NCBI GenBank assembly: GCA_016342325.1
Contig: JAEINR010000023.1
Coordinates: 1-64,000, forward strand
DNA: 64,000 nucleotides
Source: Desulfobacterium sp.
Lineage (GTDB): Bacteria; Desulfobacterota; Desulfobacteria; Desulfobacterales; Desulfobacteraceae
Direction: 5' to 3'
Both the position numbers and the translations under genes were made by a program. Shown here one piece after another: positions 17,784 to 26,153 of the stretch. The notes under the pieces were generated by a model. The model was not told the DNA's origin. It was given only the letters and a program-made list of their open reading frames with translations, and ran no database searches. Numbering within the stretch: position 1 is the stretch's first letter; each line of letters opens with the position of its first letter.

Positions 17784-18884
17784 ATGAACATGGAGCAGAA
17801 TCGGGAATTTGGCGCAGTCATCACCCGTCTTATTCAAAAACAGGATCTTACACGAACCCAGGCAAAGGGTGCCTTTGAAACCCTTCTAAACGATAGGACC
17901 ACCCCCATGCAACAGGGAGCCTTCCTTGCCGCCCTTACGGCAAAGGGGGAGACCGAACACGAGGTGGCAGGCGGCTGGGAAGCTATTTACAGCCTGGACA
18001 CCGCCAAGGTTTCCTTAACGACCGCAACGCCGGTTGTCGAGAACTCGGGCACGGGCATGGACACCTTCAAGACCTTTAACATCAGCACGGCCGCCTCCCT
18101 TATTGCCGCTTCCCAGGGCATTCCCATGGCAAGGCACGGGGCAAGGGCCATCACCTCGTCCCGGGGAACCGTTGACATGGTCGAGGCCCTGGGGGTGGAT
18201 GTGGAGTGCAGCCCGGACTTGGTTGCCCAAAGCATTGAAACAGTGGGCATCGGTATTTTTAACGGAATGAGCCCCAGGATCCATCCCATGGCCCTTGGCA
18301 GAATCCTTTCCCAGATCAATTTCGGTTCCACATTGAATATCGCAGCGTCCCTTGCAAATCCGGCCCTGCCAAGGCTCGGGGTGAGGGGGGTCTATTCCCA
18401 GGAGATGATCGTGCCTGTTGCAAGGGTGATGAAGGAGATCGGGTATGAGAGGGCCCTTGTGGTCCACGGTTCTGTTTTCGGTACCGAGCTTGGTATGGAC
18501 GAGGCCTCGGTGTGCGGCACCACCTTTTGTGCTGAGTTGTCCCGGGATGGAGAGATTCGCGAGTACAGCTTCGCGCCCAGCGCCTTTGGCATGGGGGATT
18601 TTGACCCCAGGGATCTTACCCCGGACACGAACTGCGACCTTGAGTCAAGGCGATTTGTCAAACTTCTCAGGGCAGGGGAGGAGGGGGCCAGAACCGAGGC
18701 CGCCATCCTTAATGCTGCCCTGATCTTTTATATCGCCGGTAGGGAGCCAACCCTGGACAAGGGGGTTGCCAGGGCAGCCAAAGCATTGAAGAGCGGGGCG
18801 GCCTTTGATTGCCTGGAGCGATGGGTGGCCACCCAGACCCGGGCCCCTGAAGCCGGCCTTGCAACACTTAAGTCATTCATCTAA
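17784..18884 (+). CDS. TrpD-like phosphoribosyltransferase under a cobalamin riboswitch
   Basis: A 366-residue member of the anthranilate phosphoribosyltransferase fold. It keeps the PRPP/Mg loop as NSGTGMDTFKTFNISTAA, then RHGARAITSSRGTVDMVEALGV and the YERALVVHG and DEASVCG stretches. The aromatic-substrate segment is altered: SPRIHPMALGRI replaces the usual AP..HPA..... It does not sit with other trp genes. Being behind a B12 riboswitch and close to a CobT domain, it is inferred to act in cobamide lower-ligand metabolism, for example phosphoribosylating an aromatic precursor. True TrpD activity is not excluded. The start has a strong gggagg site. Confidence 0.8.
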   Translation: MNMEQNREFGAVITRLIQKQDLTRTQAKGAFETLLNDRTTPMQQGAFLAALTAKGETEHEVAGGWEAIYSLDTAKVSLTTATPVVENSGTGMDTFKTFNISTAASLIAASQGIPMARHGARAITSSRGTVDMVEALGVDVECSPDLVAQSIETVGIGIFNGMSPRIHPMALGRILSQINFGSTLNIAASLANPALPRLGVRGVYSQEMIVPVARVMKEIGYERALVVHGSVFGTELGMDEASVCGTTFCAELSRDGEIREYSFAPSAFGMGDFDPRDLTPDTNCDLESRRFVKLLRAGEEGARTEAAILNAALIFYIAGREPTLDKGVARAAKALKSGAAFDCLERWVATQTRAPEAGLATLKSFI

Positions 18885-18886
18885 CT

Positions 18887-18960
18887 TTTTAGCTCTGATT
18901 CTCGTGTTATTTAGACAGGAGAATCAGGAAACTTTTTTGGTCCGGCTTGTCCTGATTAGG
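18887..18960 (+). repeat. Dispersed hairpin repeat, family B (copy 1)
   Basis: A stretch of about 74 bp of the form ttagctctgattctc, loop, gagaatcag, then a T-rich run and cggcttgtcctgatta. The arms ctgattctc/gagaatcag are perfect and followed by acttttttgg, so it can terminate transcription. Close relatives lie at 30536-30608 (+) and 51294-51370 (-), each just beyond a gene end. Confidence 0.7.
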
Positions 18961-18968
18961 GGGTAACA

Positions 18969-19175
18969 ATGGAGACAACACTGTTGATCATCAAGAACCA
19001 TGACCAGTATATCCGGGTCAAGGGGGAGGACTACCAGGTGTGCAACCTTGACAAGGCAAGCGTATTTCCCATGGATAAACTTGACGAGGTGAAACGCCAT
19101 GTGGACACCATGGAGCAAAACGGGTTTGAACAGCCTGCCATGGCAAAGCTGATTTTAAGGGAAGAGCCGTTTTAA
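18969..19175 (+). CDS. 68-residue conserved-looking protein between TrpD-like and CobT genes
   Basis: A small soluble protein starting METTLLIIKNHDQYIRVKGE. It is acidic/mixed in charge with no signal peptide, membrane helix or Cys cluster (one Cys). A good site (agggggtaac) precedes the ATG. No family is recognised. Its place between the TrpD-like and dehydrogenase-CobT genes, in the same direction, suggests it belongs to that locus, although the family B hairpin separates it from the first gene and may reduce read-through. Confidence 0.55.
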   Translation: METTLLIIKNHDQYIRVKGEDYQVCNLDKASVFPMDKLDEVKRHVDTMEQNGFEQPAMAKLILREEPF

Positions 19176-19242
19176 ATTTTTCGATTTTTGCTTTTTTGCA
19201 TAATGCTTAACGCTTTTGAGAGAAGCCCAGGAGGGGAATAGG

Positions 19243-21363
19243 ATGAAGAAACTGGTGTTGACCGGGCTGAAACGGTTTTCCATAAACGAGGCGCCCCTGC
19301 CCGAACCCGGGCAGGGTGAAAAGCGGCTGCGGGTGCTGTTCTGCGCGGTTTGCAGGACCGATGCCAAGATGTGGAGCCAGGGTCATCGGGACCTTGTCTT
19401 TCCCAGGGTGATGGGCCATGAGGTGGTTGGAGAAGATGACCAGGGCAAACGGTTCGTCATCTGGCCCGGTACCCGTTGTGGTCGATGTGCCCATTGTGTG
19501 GCCGGCCGGGAGAACCTCTGCGAAACCATGACCATCATGGGGTTTCACAATGACGGCGGGTTTGCCGACCATGTGGTTGCCCCGGAGGCGAGTCTTGTGC
19601 CGGTACCTGATGGACTTGCTTCCTGGATCGCCTGTTTTGCCGAGCCCGTGGGGTGTGTGCTCAATGCCGTGTCAAAGCTGGGTCTTAAATCGGGCCAGCG
19701 GGTGTTGATCTATGGTGGTGGCACCGTGGGCCTGATTGCCGCCCTTGTATGCCGGGATCTGGGCGGGGAGGTTTGTGTCATCGAAAAGAGCGAAGCAAAG
19801 ATTCATCGCCTCATTCCCTTTCTTGAGCGCACCGGCATCGCCTGCATGAAAGACACCCATGAGAGCGAGTTTGATTGTGTAATCAATGCCTGTCCTGATA
19901 CCGCGGCCTTTAGCCTGGGGGTGGTAAAGGCCGGCAAGGGGGCAAAGTACGCCTTTTTCAGTGGGTTGTCCAAGAACAAGACCGTGGAAACTAATCTCGT
20001 GAATCTTCTCCATTATAAAGAGGTCTGCCTCAGCGGTGCCTACGGCCTGACCCGTCAGAACATGGTCCATGCCCTGGCTGGCATGGAGCGGTACCATGAA
20101 ACCCTTGCCATGCTGAAGGAAGAGACCATCCCCCTTGCCGGGGTGGCCTCCATCATGCCCAGGGTGCTTTCAGGGGCGTCCCTCAAGTATGTGGTGGATC
20201 TCTCCATGAACGATCCTGTGAAGGCGCCCAAGGCGTCTAACTGCCCAGCCGTCCCCCCAAACGACGACCTTTCAGCGGCGTCATCCCCTGATCCCGGCAA
20301 ACCCTTTTGGCAGGCCGTGTCCGACCGGGTCCGGCCCGTGGACCAGCGCCTCAGGGCCGCCGCCCAAACCAAGATAGACAACAAGACAAAACCCCTGGGA
20401 GCCCTTGGGGGTATCGAAGATCTGGCCCTTCAGATGAGCCTTGTACAGAAGACCCTCTCCCCGGTTGTGAGAAAAAAGGCGCTCTTTGTGTTTGCCGGAG
20501 ATCACGGCATCACCGAAGAAGGTGTCTCTGCCTACCCGACCGAGGTGACGGCCCAGATGGTGGAGAATTTTCTTTCAGGAGGTGCGGCCATCAATGTGCT
20601 GTGTCGCCACCACGACATTGAAATAAAAATCGTGGACATGGGGGTGAAGGCTGATTTTGATGATCACCCGGATCTGATCCGGAAAAAGGTGGCCCAAGGA
20701 ACCCGGAATTTTGCCCTGGAACCTGCCATGACCCAACAGGAGGTCACAAGGGCCCTTGACAGCGGCATGGAAGTCTTTTTTGCAAGCCATGAAACCTGTA
20801 AAATTGATGTGGTGGGGCTGGGGGAGATGGGCATTGGTAACACCACTCCGGCTTCGGCCATCATCTCCTGTGTCACCGGCATCTCCCCTGGCGAAGCAAC
20901 GGGCCGGGGTACCGGGGTCGACGACCAGGGACTTAAGCACAAGACCGAGGTGATCGAGCGGGCCCTGGAATTTCAGCAGGTTGATCCAAAGAACGGTGTG
21001 GAGATCCTAGGGAAGATCGGCGGGTTCGAGATTGCAGCCATGGCCGGGGCCGCTCTTGCTGCAGCATCAACGGGCACCGCCGTGGTGCTGGACGGGGTGA
21101 TCTCAACGGCTGCGGGCCTTGTGGCTTCGGTGATTAACCCGGATGTGAACGGCTATCTCATCTCGGGGCATAAATCCGTGGAAAAGGCCCAGGAGGCAGC
21201 ACTTAAATTCATGGATCTTGTGCCGGTGGTGGATTTCAGGATGCGGTTGGGGGAGGGCACAGGGGCGGCCCTGACCATGGATATCGTGGATGTCGCCTGT
21301 AAGGTCATGAATGAGATGGCCTCCTTCGACGATGCCGGCATCTCCAAAAAGAATAAGGACTAA
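19243..21363 (+). CDS. cobT: Zinc-type alcohol dehydrogenase fused to CobT
   Basis: A 706-residue two-domain protein. Residues 1-330 are a medium-chain dehydrogenase: catalytic-zinc CAVCRTD and GHEVVG, structural-zinc Cys cluster CGRCAHC...C, and a nucleotide loop YGGGTVGLIAALVC. A Pro/Ala-rich linker (about 335-365) leads to a full-length CobT domain of about 340 residues with FAGDHGITEEGVSAYP, GLGEMGIGNTTPASA and the catalytic-Glu motif RLGEGTGAALT. CobT transfers ribose phosphate from nicotinate mononucleotide to the cobamide lower ligand. The dehydrogenase may process that ligand or its precursor. The ATG at 19243 follows a strong aggagggg site. The upstream riboswitch fits a cobamide role. 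Confidence 0.88.
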   Translation: MKKLVLTGLKRFSINEAPLPEPGQGEKRLRVLFCAVCRTDAKMWSQGHRDLVFPRVMGHEVVGEDDQGKRFVIWPGTRCGRCAHCVAGRENLCETMTIMGFHNDGGFADHVVAPEASLVPVPDGLASWIACFAEPVGCVLNAVSKLGLKSGQRVLIYGGGTVGLIAALVCRDLGGEVCVIEKSEAKIHRLIPFLERTGIACMKDTHESEFDCVINACPDTAAFSLGVVKAGKGAKYAFFSGLSKNKTVETNLVNLLHYKEVCLSGAYGLTRQNMVHALAGMERYHETLAMLKEETIPLAGVASIMPRVLSGASLKYVVDLSMNDPVKAPKASNCPAVPPNDDLSAASSPDPGKPFWQAVSDRVRPVDQRLRAAAQTKIDNKTKPLGALGGIEDLALQMSLVQKTLSPVVRKKALFVFAGDHGITEEGVSAYPTEVTAQMVENFLSGGAAINVLCRHHDIEIKIVDMGVKADFDDHPDLIRKKVAQGTRNFALEPAMTQQEVTRALDSGMEVFFASHETCKIDVVGLGEMGIGNTTPASAIISCVTGISPGEATGRGTGVDDQGLKHKTEVIERALEFQQVDPKNGVEILGKIGGFEIAAMAGAALAAASTGTAVVLDGVISTAAGLVASVINPDVNGYLISGHKSVEKAQEAALKFMDLVPVVDFRMRLGEGTGAALTMDIVDVACKVMNEMASFDDAGISKKNKD

Positions 21364-21383
21364 AAGGGGGGACGCCTCTAATG

Positions 21384-23726
21384 TTACTTGCCGTCCATGG
21401 GCAGGCAGATGATAAATGTGGTTCCCTGACCCGAATCAGAGGCAACCTCAATGGTGCCCCCATGGTTTTCCACAATAATAAAATAGGAGACCGACAGACC
21501 CAGACCGGTCCCCACCCCGACCTCCTTGGTGGTGAAAAAAGGCTCAAATATCCGTTTTCGGGTTTCCTTGTCCATGCCGGGCCCGTTATCGCTGATCTTT
21601 ACCCTGGCAAGGTCGTTGTCTTTTTTTATTGAGATGGTAAATGCGGGTTCCCGGGTTTTATCCGTCGCATAAACTGCGGCCATGGCCTGGGCCCCGTTTT
21701 TCAGGATATTAAAAAACACCTGTTGGAGCATACTTGGGTGGCAGCGGATCTGCAAACCGTTTTCACCATACTGCCTGTCTACCTTGATCGTTTTAAAATC
21801 AAAGCGTTTTTTCAGGTCGTAGTCATTTTCAGCCAGGTCAATGGTTTTGTCCATGAGTTCTGCCAGGTCGACTCGATTGGAATCAAAGGTTCCCTTGCGG
21901 CTGAAAGAGAGCATGTTGGAGACAATGTCCGCTGCCCGTCCACCGCCGTGCATTATGTTTTCCATGAGCGTATGCATGCCCCGTTCTTCCATATACCGGG
22001 TGATCAGTGCCAGCTCTATTCCCAGTTTGTCCGCCACCTGCCGGTTTTTGGGCAGGTCCGTTGACATCCGGTTCTTCAGCACCTGGATGTTCTGGAGGAT
22101 ACCGGCCAGGGGATTGTTAATTTCATGGGCCATGCCTGCTGCAAGTCCCCCCACGGACATCATTTTTTCAGACTGGATCATCATTTCTTCCAGTTGAACA
22201 CGCTGGGTGACATCGTCAATTCGGATAACCGCCCCTTCCATGCCCTGGGACATGAGGGGGTATACGGTTATCTCTTCATAACAGCGTCGGTCCCCCACGT
22301 TTCTTGCCACTGTTGGAATCTGCTGAACCTTTTTGTGCCGGATGGCGTATCGGATCTTTTGTTTATGGCTTTCCAGATGGGGAAACAGGGTTTCAAGATG
22401 TTCTCCCAATGCCTTGGTGGACGGGATGTTGATGGTCTGTTCCGCTTTCAGATTCCACTGGCTGACCCGTATGTCATTGTCAACCCCCACAATGATGGAG
22501 GGCATGGAATTGATGATATCCGACAGATAATTTTGCAGATCCACAAGCGCGGCCGTCCGTTCCGATACCAGTTTTTCCAGGTTGTCCCGGTGATGTTCCA
22601 GGTCTTGCTCTGTTCGTTTCCGTATCCGGATTTCAAGCTTCAGGTCGGCAAGGGTTGTTTCCAGCCGGGCGGTCATGGCGTTAAATGCCTTGCTCAGGTC
22701 CCCGATTTCATCATGTTCATCCCCGCCCTTGATCCTGACTGAGAGGTTCCCTTTTTCCACCATGCCAATGGCTTCCAGCATTCGGTCAAACCGCTGGTAG
22801 ATCATTTTCCTGAAGATACCGATCACCACCAGGCTTACAAGGGTCAACAGGACAATCCCGGCAACCAGGGTGTACCAACCGGTCTTTATGGCCGATTTAA
22901 AGGCCTCGTCCAGGGACTGGCTCAACACAAAGGTCCAGTCTTTATAGGCCAGTTTATGATAGGCTGACAACAGGTGCTGGTTTCCATGGTGATAGGTGTG
23001 GATGCCTTTATCTGATGACAGAATGACGTTTCCAAAATCAAAGGCCGAAATATTTGAAAAATCCTTTTTATCCTTGGATATGGCCATGACCTGACCAGTA
23101 TTTTCAGTTACATAGGCAAACCCTTCTTGCCCCAGTTTGAAATTATGGATAAAAAAGGATTTGAATGCCGACACATTCACCGCACCGGCAAGGATTCCCA
23201 CGATTTTGTCATCAGATTTCAAGGGAACCGATACCACAAATACTTTTTCCCCGGATTCACGGGAATCGACGATCTTTGATATCCATGCTTTGCCGTTCAT
23301 TGAGGCATGGAAGTACCCCCGGTCGGCGATAACATATTCCTTCCCAGTCGATGGATGGGAGGTGGCAATCAGGCGTCCGGCCGGATTCACCACAAATAAA
23401 AAATCATAATAGGGATATCCGTTCTCCAAATTCGCCAGCAGTGCATCAGCCCCTTTTATCGCACTCCTGCCATAGTATCCTGTTTCGGTCAAGGCCTCGG
23501 TTAGAACCGACTGGGCGCTCCAGGTAAACAAATCCGTATGGCGTTCATGGAGCCACTGGTCCATGAGTCCTGCTGTGAGCCGGACTTCCCTGACCATGGC
23601 CCGGCTGACACTCTCCCTGATGGCCTGGATCGTGGCCAAATGGGAGTAGGCCAACCCGATGATCATGCCCAAGGCAATGGTGGCCACAACCGGAATGAGT
23701 ATTTTCTCTCGAAGGGTGATTTTCAT
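21384..23726 (-). CDS. Membrane sensor histidine kinase (Cache-HAMP-PAS-HisKA-HATPase)
   Basis: A 780-residue kinase. Two membrane helices (residues 10-35 and about 285-310) bracket an extracellular Cache domain (YYDFLFVVNPAGRLIATSHP, YFHASMNGKAWIS). HAMP, a coiled coil and a PAS domain follow. The H-box is AAGMAHEINNPLAG (near residue 535), then the ATPase boxes DNGPGMD and FFTTKEVGVGTGLGLS. It has no receiver domain, and no response regulator is adjacent. Its start lies 4 bases after the stop of the ABC_sub_bind gene, so the two form an operon and the binding protein may present a ligand to the Cache domain. Confidence 0.9.
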   Translation of the reverse strand: MKITLREKILIPVVATIALGMIIGLAYSHLATIQAIRESVSRAMVREVRLTAGLMDQWLHERHTDLFTWSAQSVLTEALTETGYYGRSAIKGADALLANLENGYPYYDFLFVVNPAGRLIATSHPSTGKEYVIADRGYFHASMNGKAWISKIVDSRESGEKVFVVSVPLKSDDKIVGILAGAVNVSAFKSFFIHNFKLGQEGFAYVTENTGQVMAISKDKKDFSNISAFDFGNVILSSDKGIHTYHHGNQHLLSAYHKLAYKDWTFVLSQSLDEAFKSAIKTGWYTLVAGIVLLTLVSLVVIGIFRKMIYQRFDRMLEAIGMVEKGNLSVRIKGGDEHDEIGDLSKAFNAMTARLETTLADLKLEIRIRKRTEQDLEHHRDNLEKLVSERTAALVDLQNYLSDIINSMPSIIVGVDNDIRVSQWNLKAEQTINIPSTKALGEHLETLFPHLESHKQKIRYAIRHKKVQQIPTVARNVGDRRCYEEITVYPLMSQGMEGAVIRIDDVTQRVQLEEMMIQSEKMMSVGGLAAGMAHEINNPLAGILQNIQVLKNRMSTDLPKNRQVADKLGIELALITRYMEERGMHTLMENIMHGGGRAADIVSNMLSFSRKGTFDSNRVDLAELMDKTIDLAENDYDLKKRFDFKTIKVDRQYGENGLQIRCHPSMLQQVFFNILKNGAQAMAAVYATDKTREPAFTISIKKDNDLARVKISDNGPGMDKETRKRIFEPFFTTKEVGVGTGLGLSVSYFIIVENHGGTIEVASDSGQGTTFIICLPMDGK

Positions 23727-23730
23727 CTGT

Positions 23731-24744
23731 TTACTTCACCACCTCATCTGCCTTGCTGATGATATTCCAATCCATCTCGATTTCAAGTTTTTCCGCAGTC
23801 TTCAGATTGAGCAGAATCCGTCCCTTTGACGTGGGCTGAATCTTAAAATCGGTTATCTTATGTCCTTCCAGGATGGCACGGGCCATATGGCCGGCGGCAT
23901 ATCCCTGCTCCTTCATGGACACGGAAATTCCGCACAATATACCCGACGTTGCGGCCGTATCAAAAAAACCGACCGTGGGCAGGTTGCCGTGGGTATTTAA
24001 AAATTCGATCAACTCGGCCTCCGGCACCTGGTGTCCCGGATTTGAATCATCGTCAATGGTTCGAAGGAGATACACCCCGAATGCATCCACCTTATCCCTG
24101 TATTCAGCGACAACAGACTGCCATTCCGTCATTGTCCGGGGTTGTTCATACCCCAGGATCTCAACAGGCAGGTCCAGGGTCTTGCTGTATTTGACAAACA
24201 GATCTGTTGTCCTTGATTTGTCCGACAGGATGACCATCCGTTTAACCGTTGGCACGATTTTTTGTAATAGCTCGATGCTTTCCTTAATATTGGGCCGTTC
24301 CAGAACCCCCGTGACATTTTTTGTGGGAAATCCATAGTCGGAAAGCGTTGCATTGACACCCCCAAATACAAAAAACGGCGCATTTTTCCGGGACATGTTC
24401 GGTTTTACAAAAAAGGCTTGGGCATTGTCATCCATGGCAATGACCACATGGGGCTGAAATGCCAGCATCTCCCGGGTGGCCATTTTTCCGGCTTCTTTTT
24501 TCCAGGCCGGATCGGTCCCGCGTTTGGTATCCATATGGAAAAACTTCATGTTCACCCCGAAACCGATAAATGCTTCCCTGATTCCCTGGGTCATCTCCAC
24601 CACATGGCCCTGCTGGGTCTCATGATAACTGTGGACCACCAGCACCTTTTTACCTTCCTCGCCCACAGCCGTTCCCAGGCCCATGCAAATCGATGCCATC
24701 CAAAGAGTGGCAATCCAATGGATCCCCATTGATTTTATCTTCAT
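23731..24744 (-). CDS. ABC transporter substrate-binding protein (ABC_sub_bind, PF04392-like)
   Basis: A 337-residue exported protein. A signal peptide (MKIKSMGIHWIATLWMASICMG...) is followed by KKVLVVHSYHETQQGHVVEM, the typical start of this LivJ-like periplasmic family. The fold continues with VVIAMDDNAQAFFV and IVPTVKRMVILSDKS. No ABC permease or ATPase is nearby. It is the first gene of a two-gene operon with the histidine kinase, so it may be a sensory binding protein rather than a transport subunit. Ligand unknown. Confidence 0.8.
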   Translation of the reverse strand: MKIKSMGIHWIATLWMASICMGLGTAVGEEGKKVLVVHSYHETQQGHVVEMTQGIREAFIGFGVNMKFFHMDTKRGTDPAWKKEAGKMATREMLAFQPHVVIAMDDNAQAFFVKPNMSRKNAPFFVFGGVNATLSDYGFPTKNVTGVLERPNIKESIELLQKIVPTVKRMVILSDKSRTTDLFVKYSKTLDLPVEILGYEQPRTMTEWQSVVAEYRDKVDAFGVYLLRTIDDDSNPGHQVPEAELIEFLNTHGNLPTVGFFDTAATSGILCGISVSMKEQGYAAGHMARAILEGHKITDFKIQPTSKGRILLNLKTAEKLEIEMDWNIISKADEVVK

Positions 24745-24869
24745 TGAATCTCCTGCATTTGCATTCTCCGGTTGTTCCGTATTAAGGACCCTGCCGGATT
24801 ATAATCATTGTAACAGGTTATTGTCTGGTCTTTTATCGTAATAGAACCCTTTTGTCCATCCTATAGACG

Positions 24870-24935
24870 TTTGCCATCGAATTGATACCAGCGTTACCTA
24901 TTAGATAAGAACTGGGCTCAATTCATATGCGAAGA
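24870..24935 (+). repeat. Short intergenic repeat, family A (copy near 24.9 kb)
   Basis: Contains gaattgataccagcgttacc then tattagataagaactgggct, alignable with the 17430 copy and the minus-strand copy at 8760. It lies between two minus-strand genes. Confidence 0.5.
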
Positions 24936-24977
24936 ACTATAACACAGGCCAGCTGAACCGGGGATAATAGCTGTCTA

Positions 24978-25910
24978 TTAGTGGGGGGTTAATTCCATGG
25001 CCCCAGTGGCAGCCATCTGTTTCCGGGTGGGTTTGCCGGATTTTCGGATGGCCAGGTAGACATTCCCTCCGAAGATCATTCCAGCCCCCACCCATCCGGT
25101 GATGGAGAGGGCAGGTTCAGACATGAGCACAGGTCCCAGGAGGGCGGCCATAAGGATTCGTGTGGAGGAGATGATGCTCCCTTCAAGTGCCGTGACATAC
25201 CGGAAACCGGCAGTCAGCAGGTACTGGCCGAGAACACTGAAGAGGGCGCAAAGCATGAGGAAAAAAAAATCTTTCAGGTCCGGCATGAAAATGTGCTGGC
25301 GGTAGAGGCAGAAGATGGCAAGCCCCCCGGCCCCGAACATAAAGAAAAGAATGGTCTCTGTGTCATGAACCTTTCGGCTGGCATTCAGGTAGAGAATGGC
25401 CCCGGCACCGGATATGCCCGAGCAAAGTCCCCAGAGACTGTCAGCACTGAAGGCGGCGTGGTGGTCGGGCACAAGGATCATCCATACCCCTGTAAACGCG
25501 GTTAAAACAATGGCAATGGCAATGGGGTCCCTCTGGTCCCGGAATAAGAACCATGAGATAAAAGCCACAAACAGCGGGTAGGTCATGTTTAAAATATTAC
25601 CTTCAGAAAGCGAGGTCTGCTCCACGGCTTTGAAAAAGCAGAATGCGGCAATGGTGTTGAACAGCGCCCGTCCAAAAAGAAGATGGTAGCTTACCGGTTT
25701 GGGTCTCTTTTTTTTCACCATGAAAACAAGGCTGACAATCACAAAACCCAGCAGAAAACGCGCAAAGGTAAAGTAGGAGGCGTCGATCTCCACCTGAAAC
25801 TTTCTTGCATAGATGATGACGGTGGTGGAAAGGTAAAAACAGAAAGCGGAGCCGAAAACCGCAAGGTATCCTGAAATTTCTCTTATGGGGAGTGAACTGC
25901 TGTTTCTCAA
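24978..25910 (-). CDS. EamA/DMT-family transporter
   Basis: A 310-residue protein with about ten hydrophobic helices in two EamA repeats (for example SGYLAVFGSAFCFYLSTTVI and PIAIAIVLTAFTGVWMILVP). It is the usual length and topology of drug/metabolite exporters of the RhaT/YdcZ superfamily. Substrate unknown. It stands alone, with 233 bases to the next minus-strand gene upstream and no clear operon partner. Confidence 0.85.
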   Translation of the reverse strand: MRNSSSLPIREISGYLAVFGSAFCFYLSTTVIIYARKFQVEIDASYFTFARFLLGFVIVSLVFMVKKKRPKPVSYHLLFGRALFNTIAAFCFFKAVEQTSLSEGNILNMTYPLFVAFISWFLFRDQRDPIAIAIVLTAFTGVWMILVPDHHAAFSADSLWGLCSGISGAGAILYLNASRKVHDTETILFFMFGAGGLAIFCLYRQHIFMPDLKDFFFLMLCALFSVLGQYLLTAGFRYVTALEGSIISSTRILMAALLGPVLMSEPALSITGWVGAGMIFGGNVYLAIRKSGKPTRKQMAATGAMELTPH

Positions 25911-26153
25911 GGTTTAGTATCCTTGCCTTTTTAGGATGCCGTATAAAAAAGTAATGTCATAACATCAAATTCACGATCTGAAAACAGATCAATCACCCCT
26001 GGTACAGTTTTTCTATCGATGAATGTCGTTTCATACCCTTCAGCCACGCTTTCACGTTCAAAATTCAACAATAGAACTTGAACTTATCCTAGGCCAGTGT
26101 TACAGGATGACACATATGAGTATGCGGCATTAATCGGTAGGGAAAGGGAAAAC

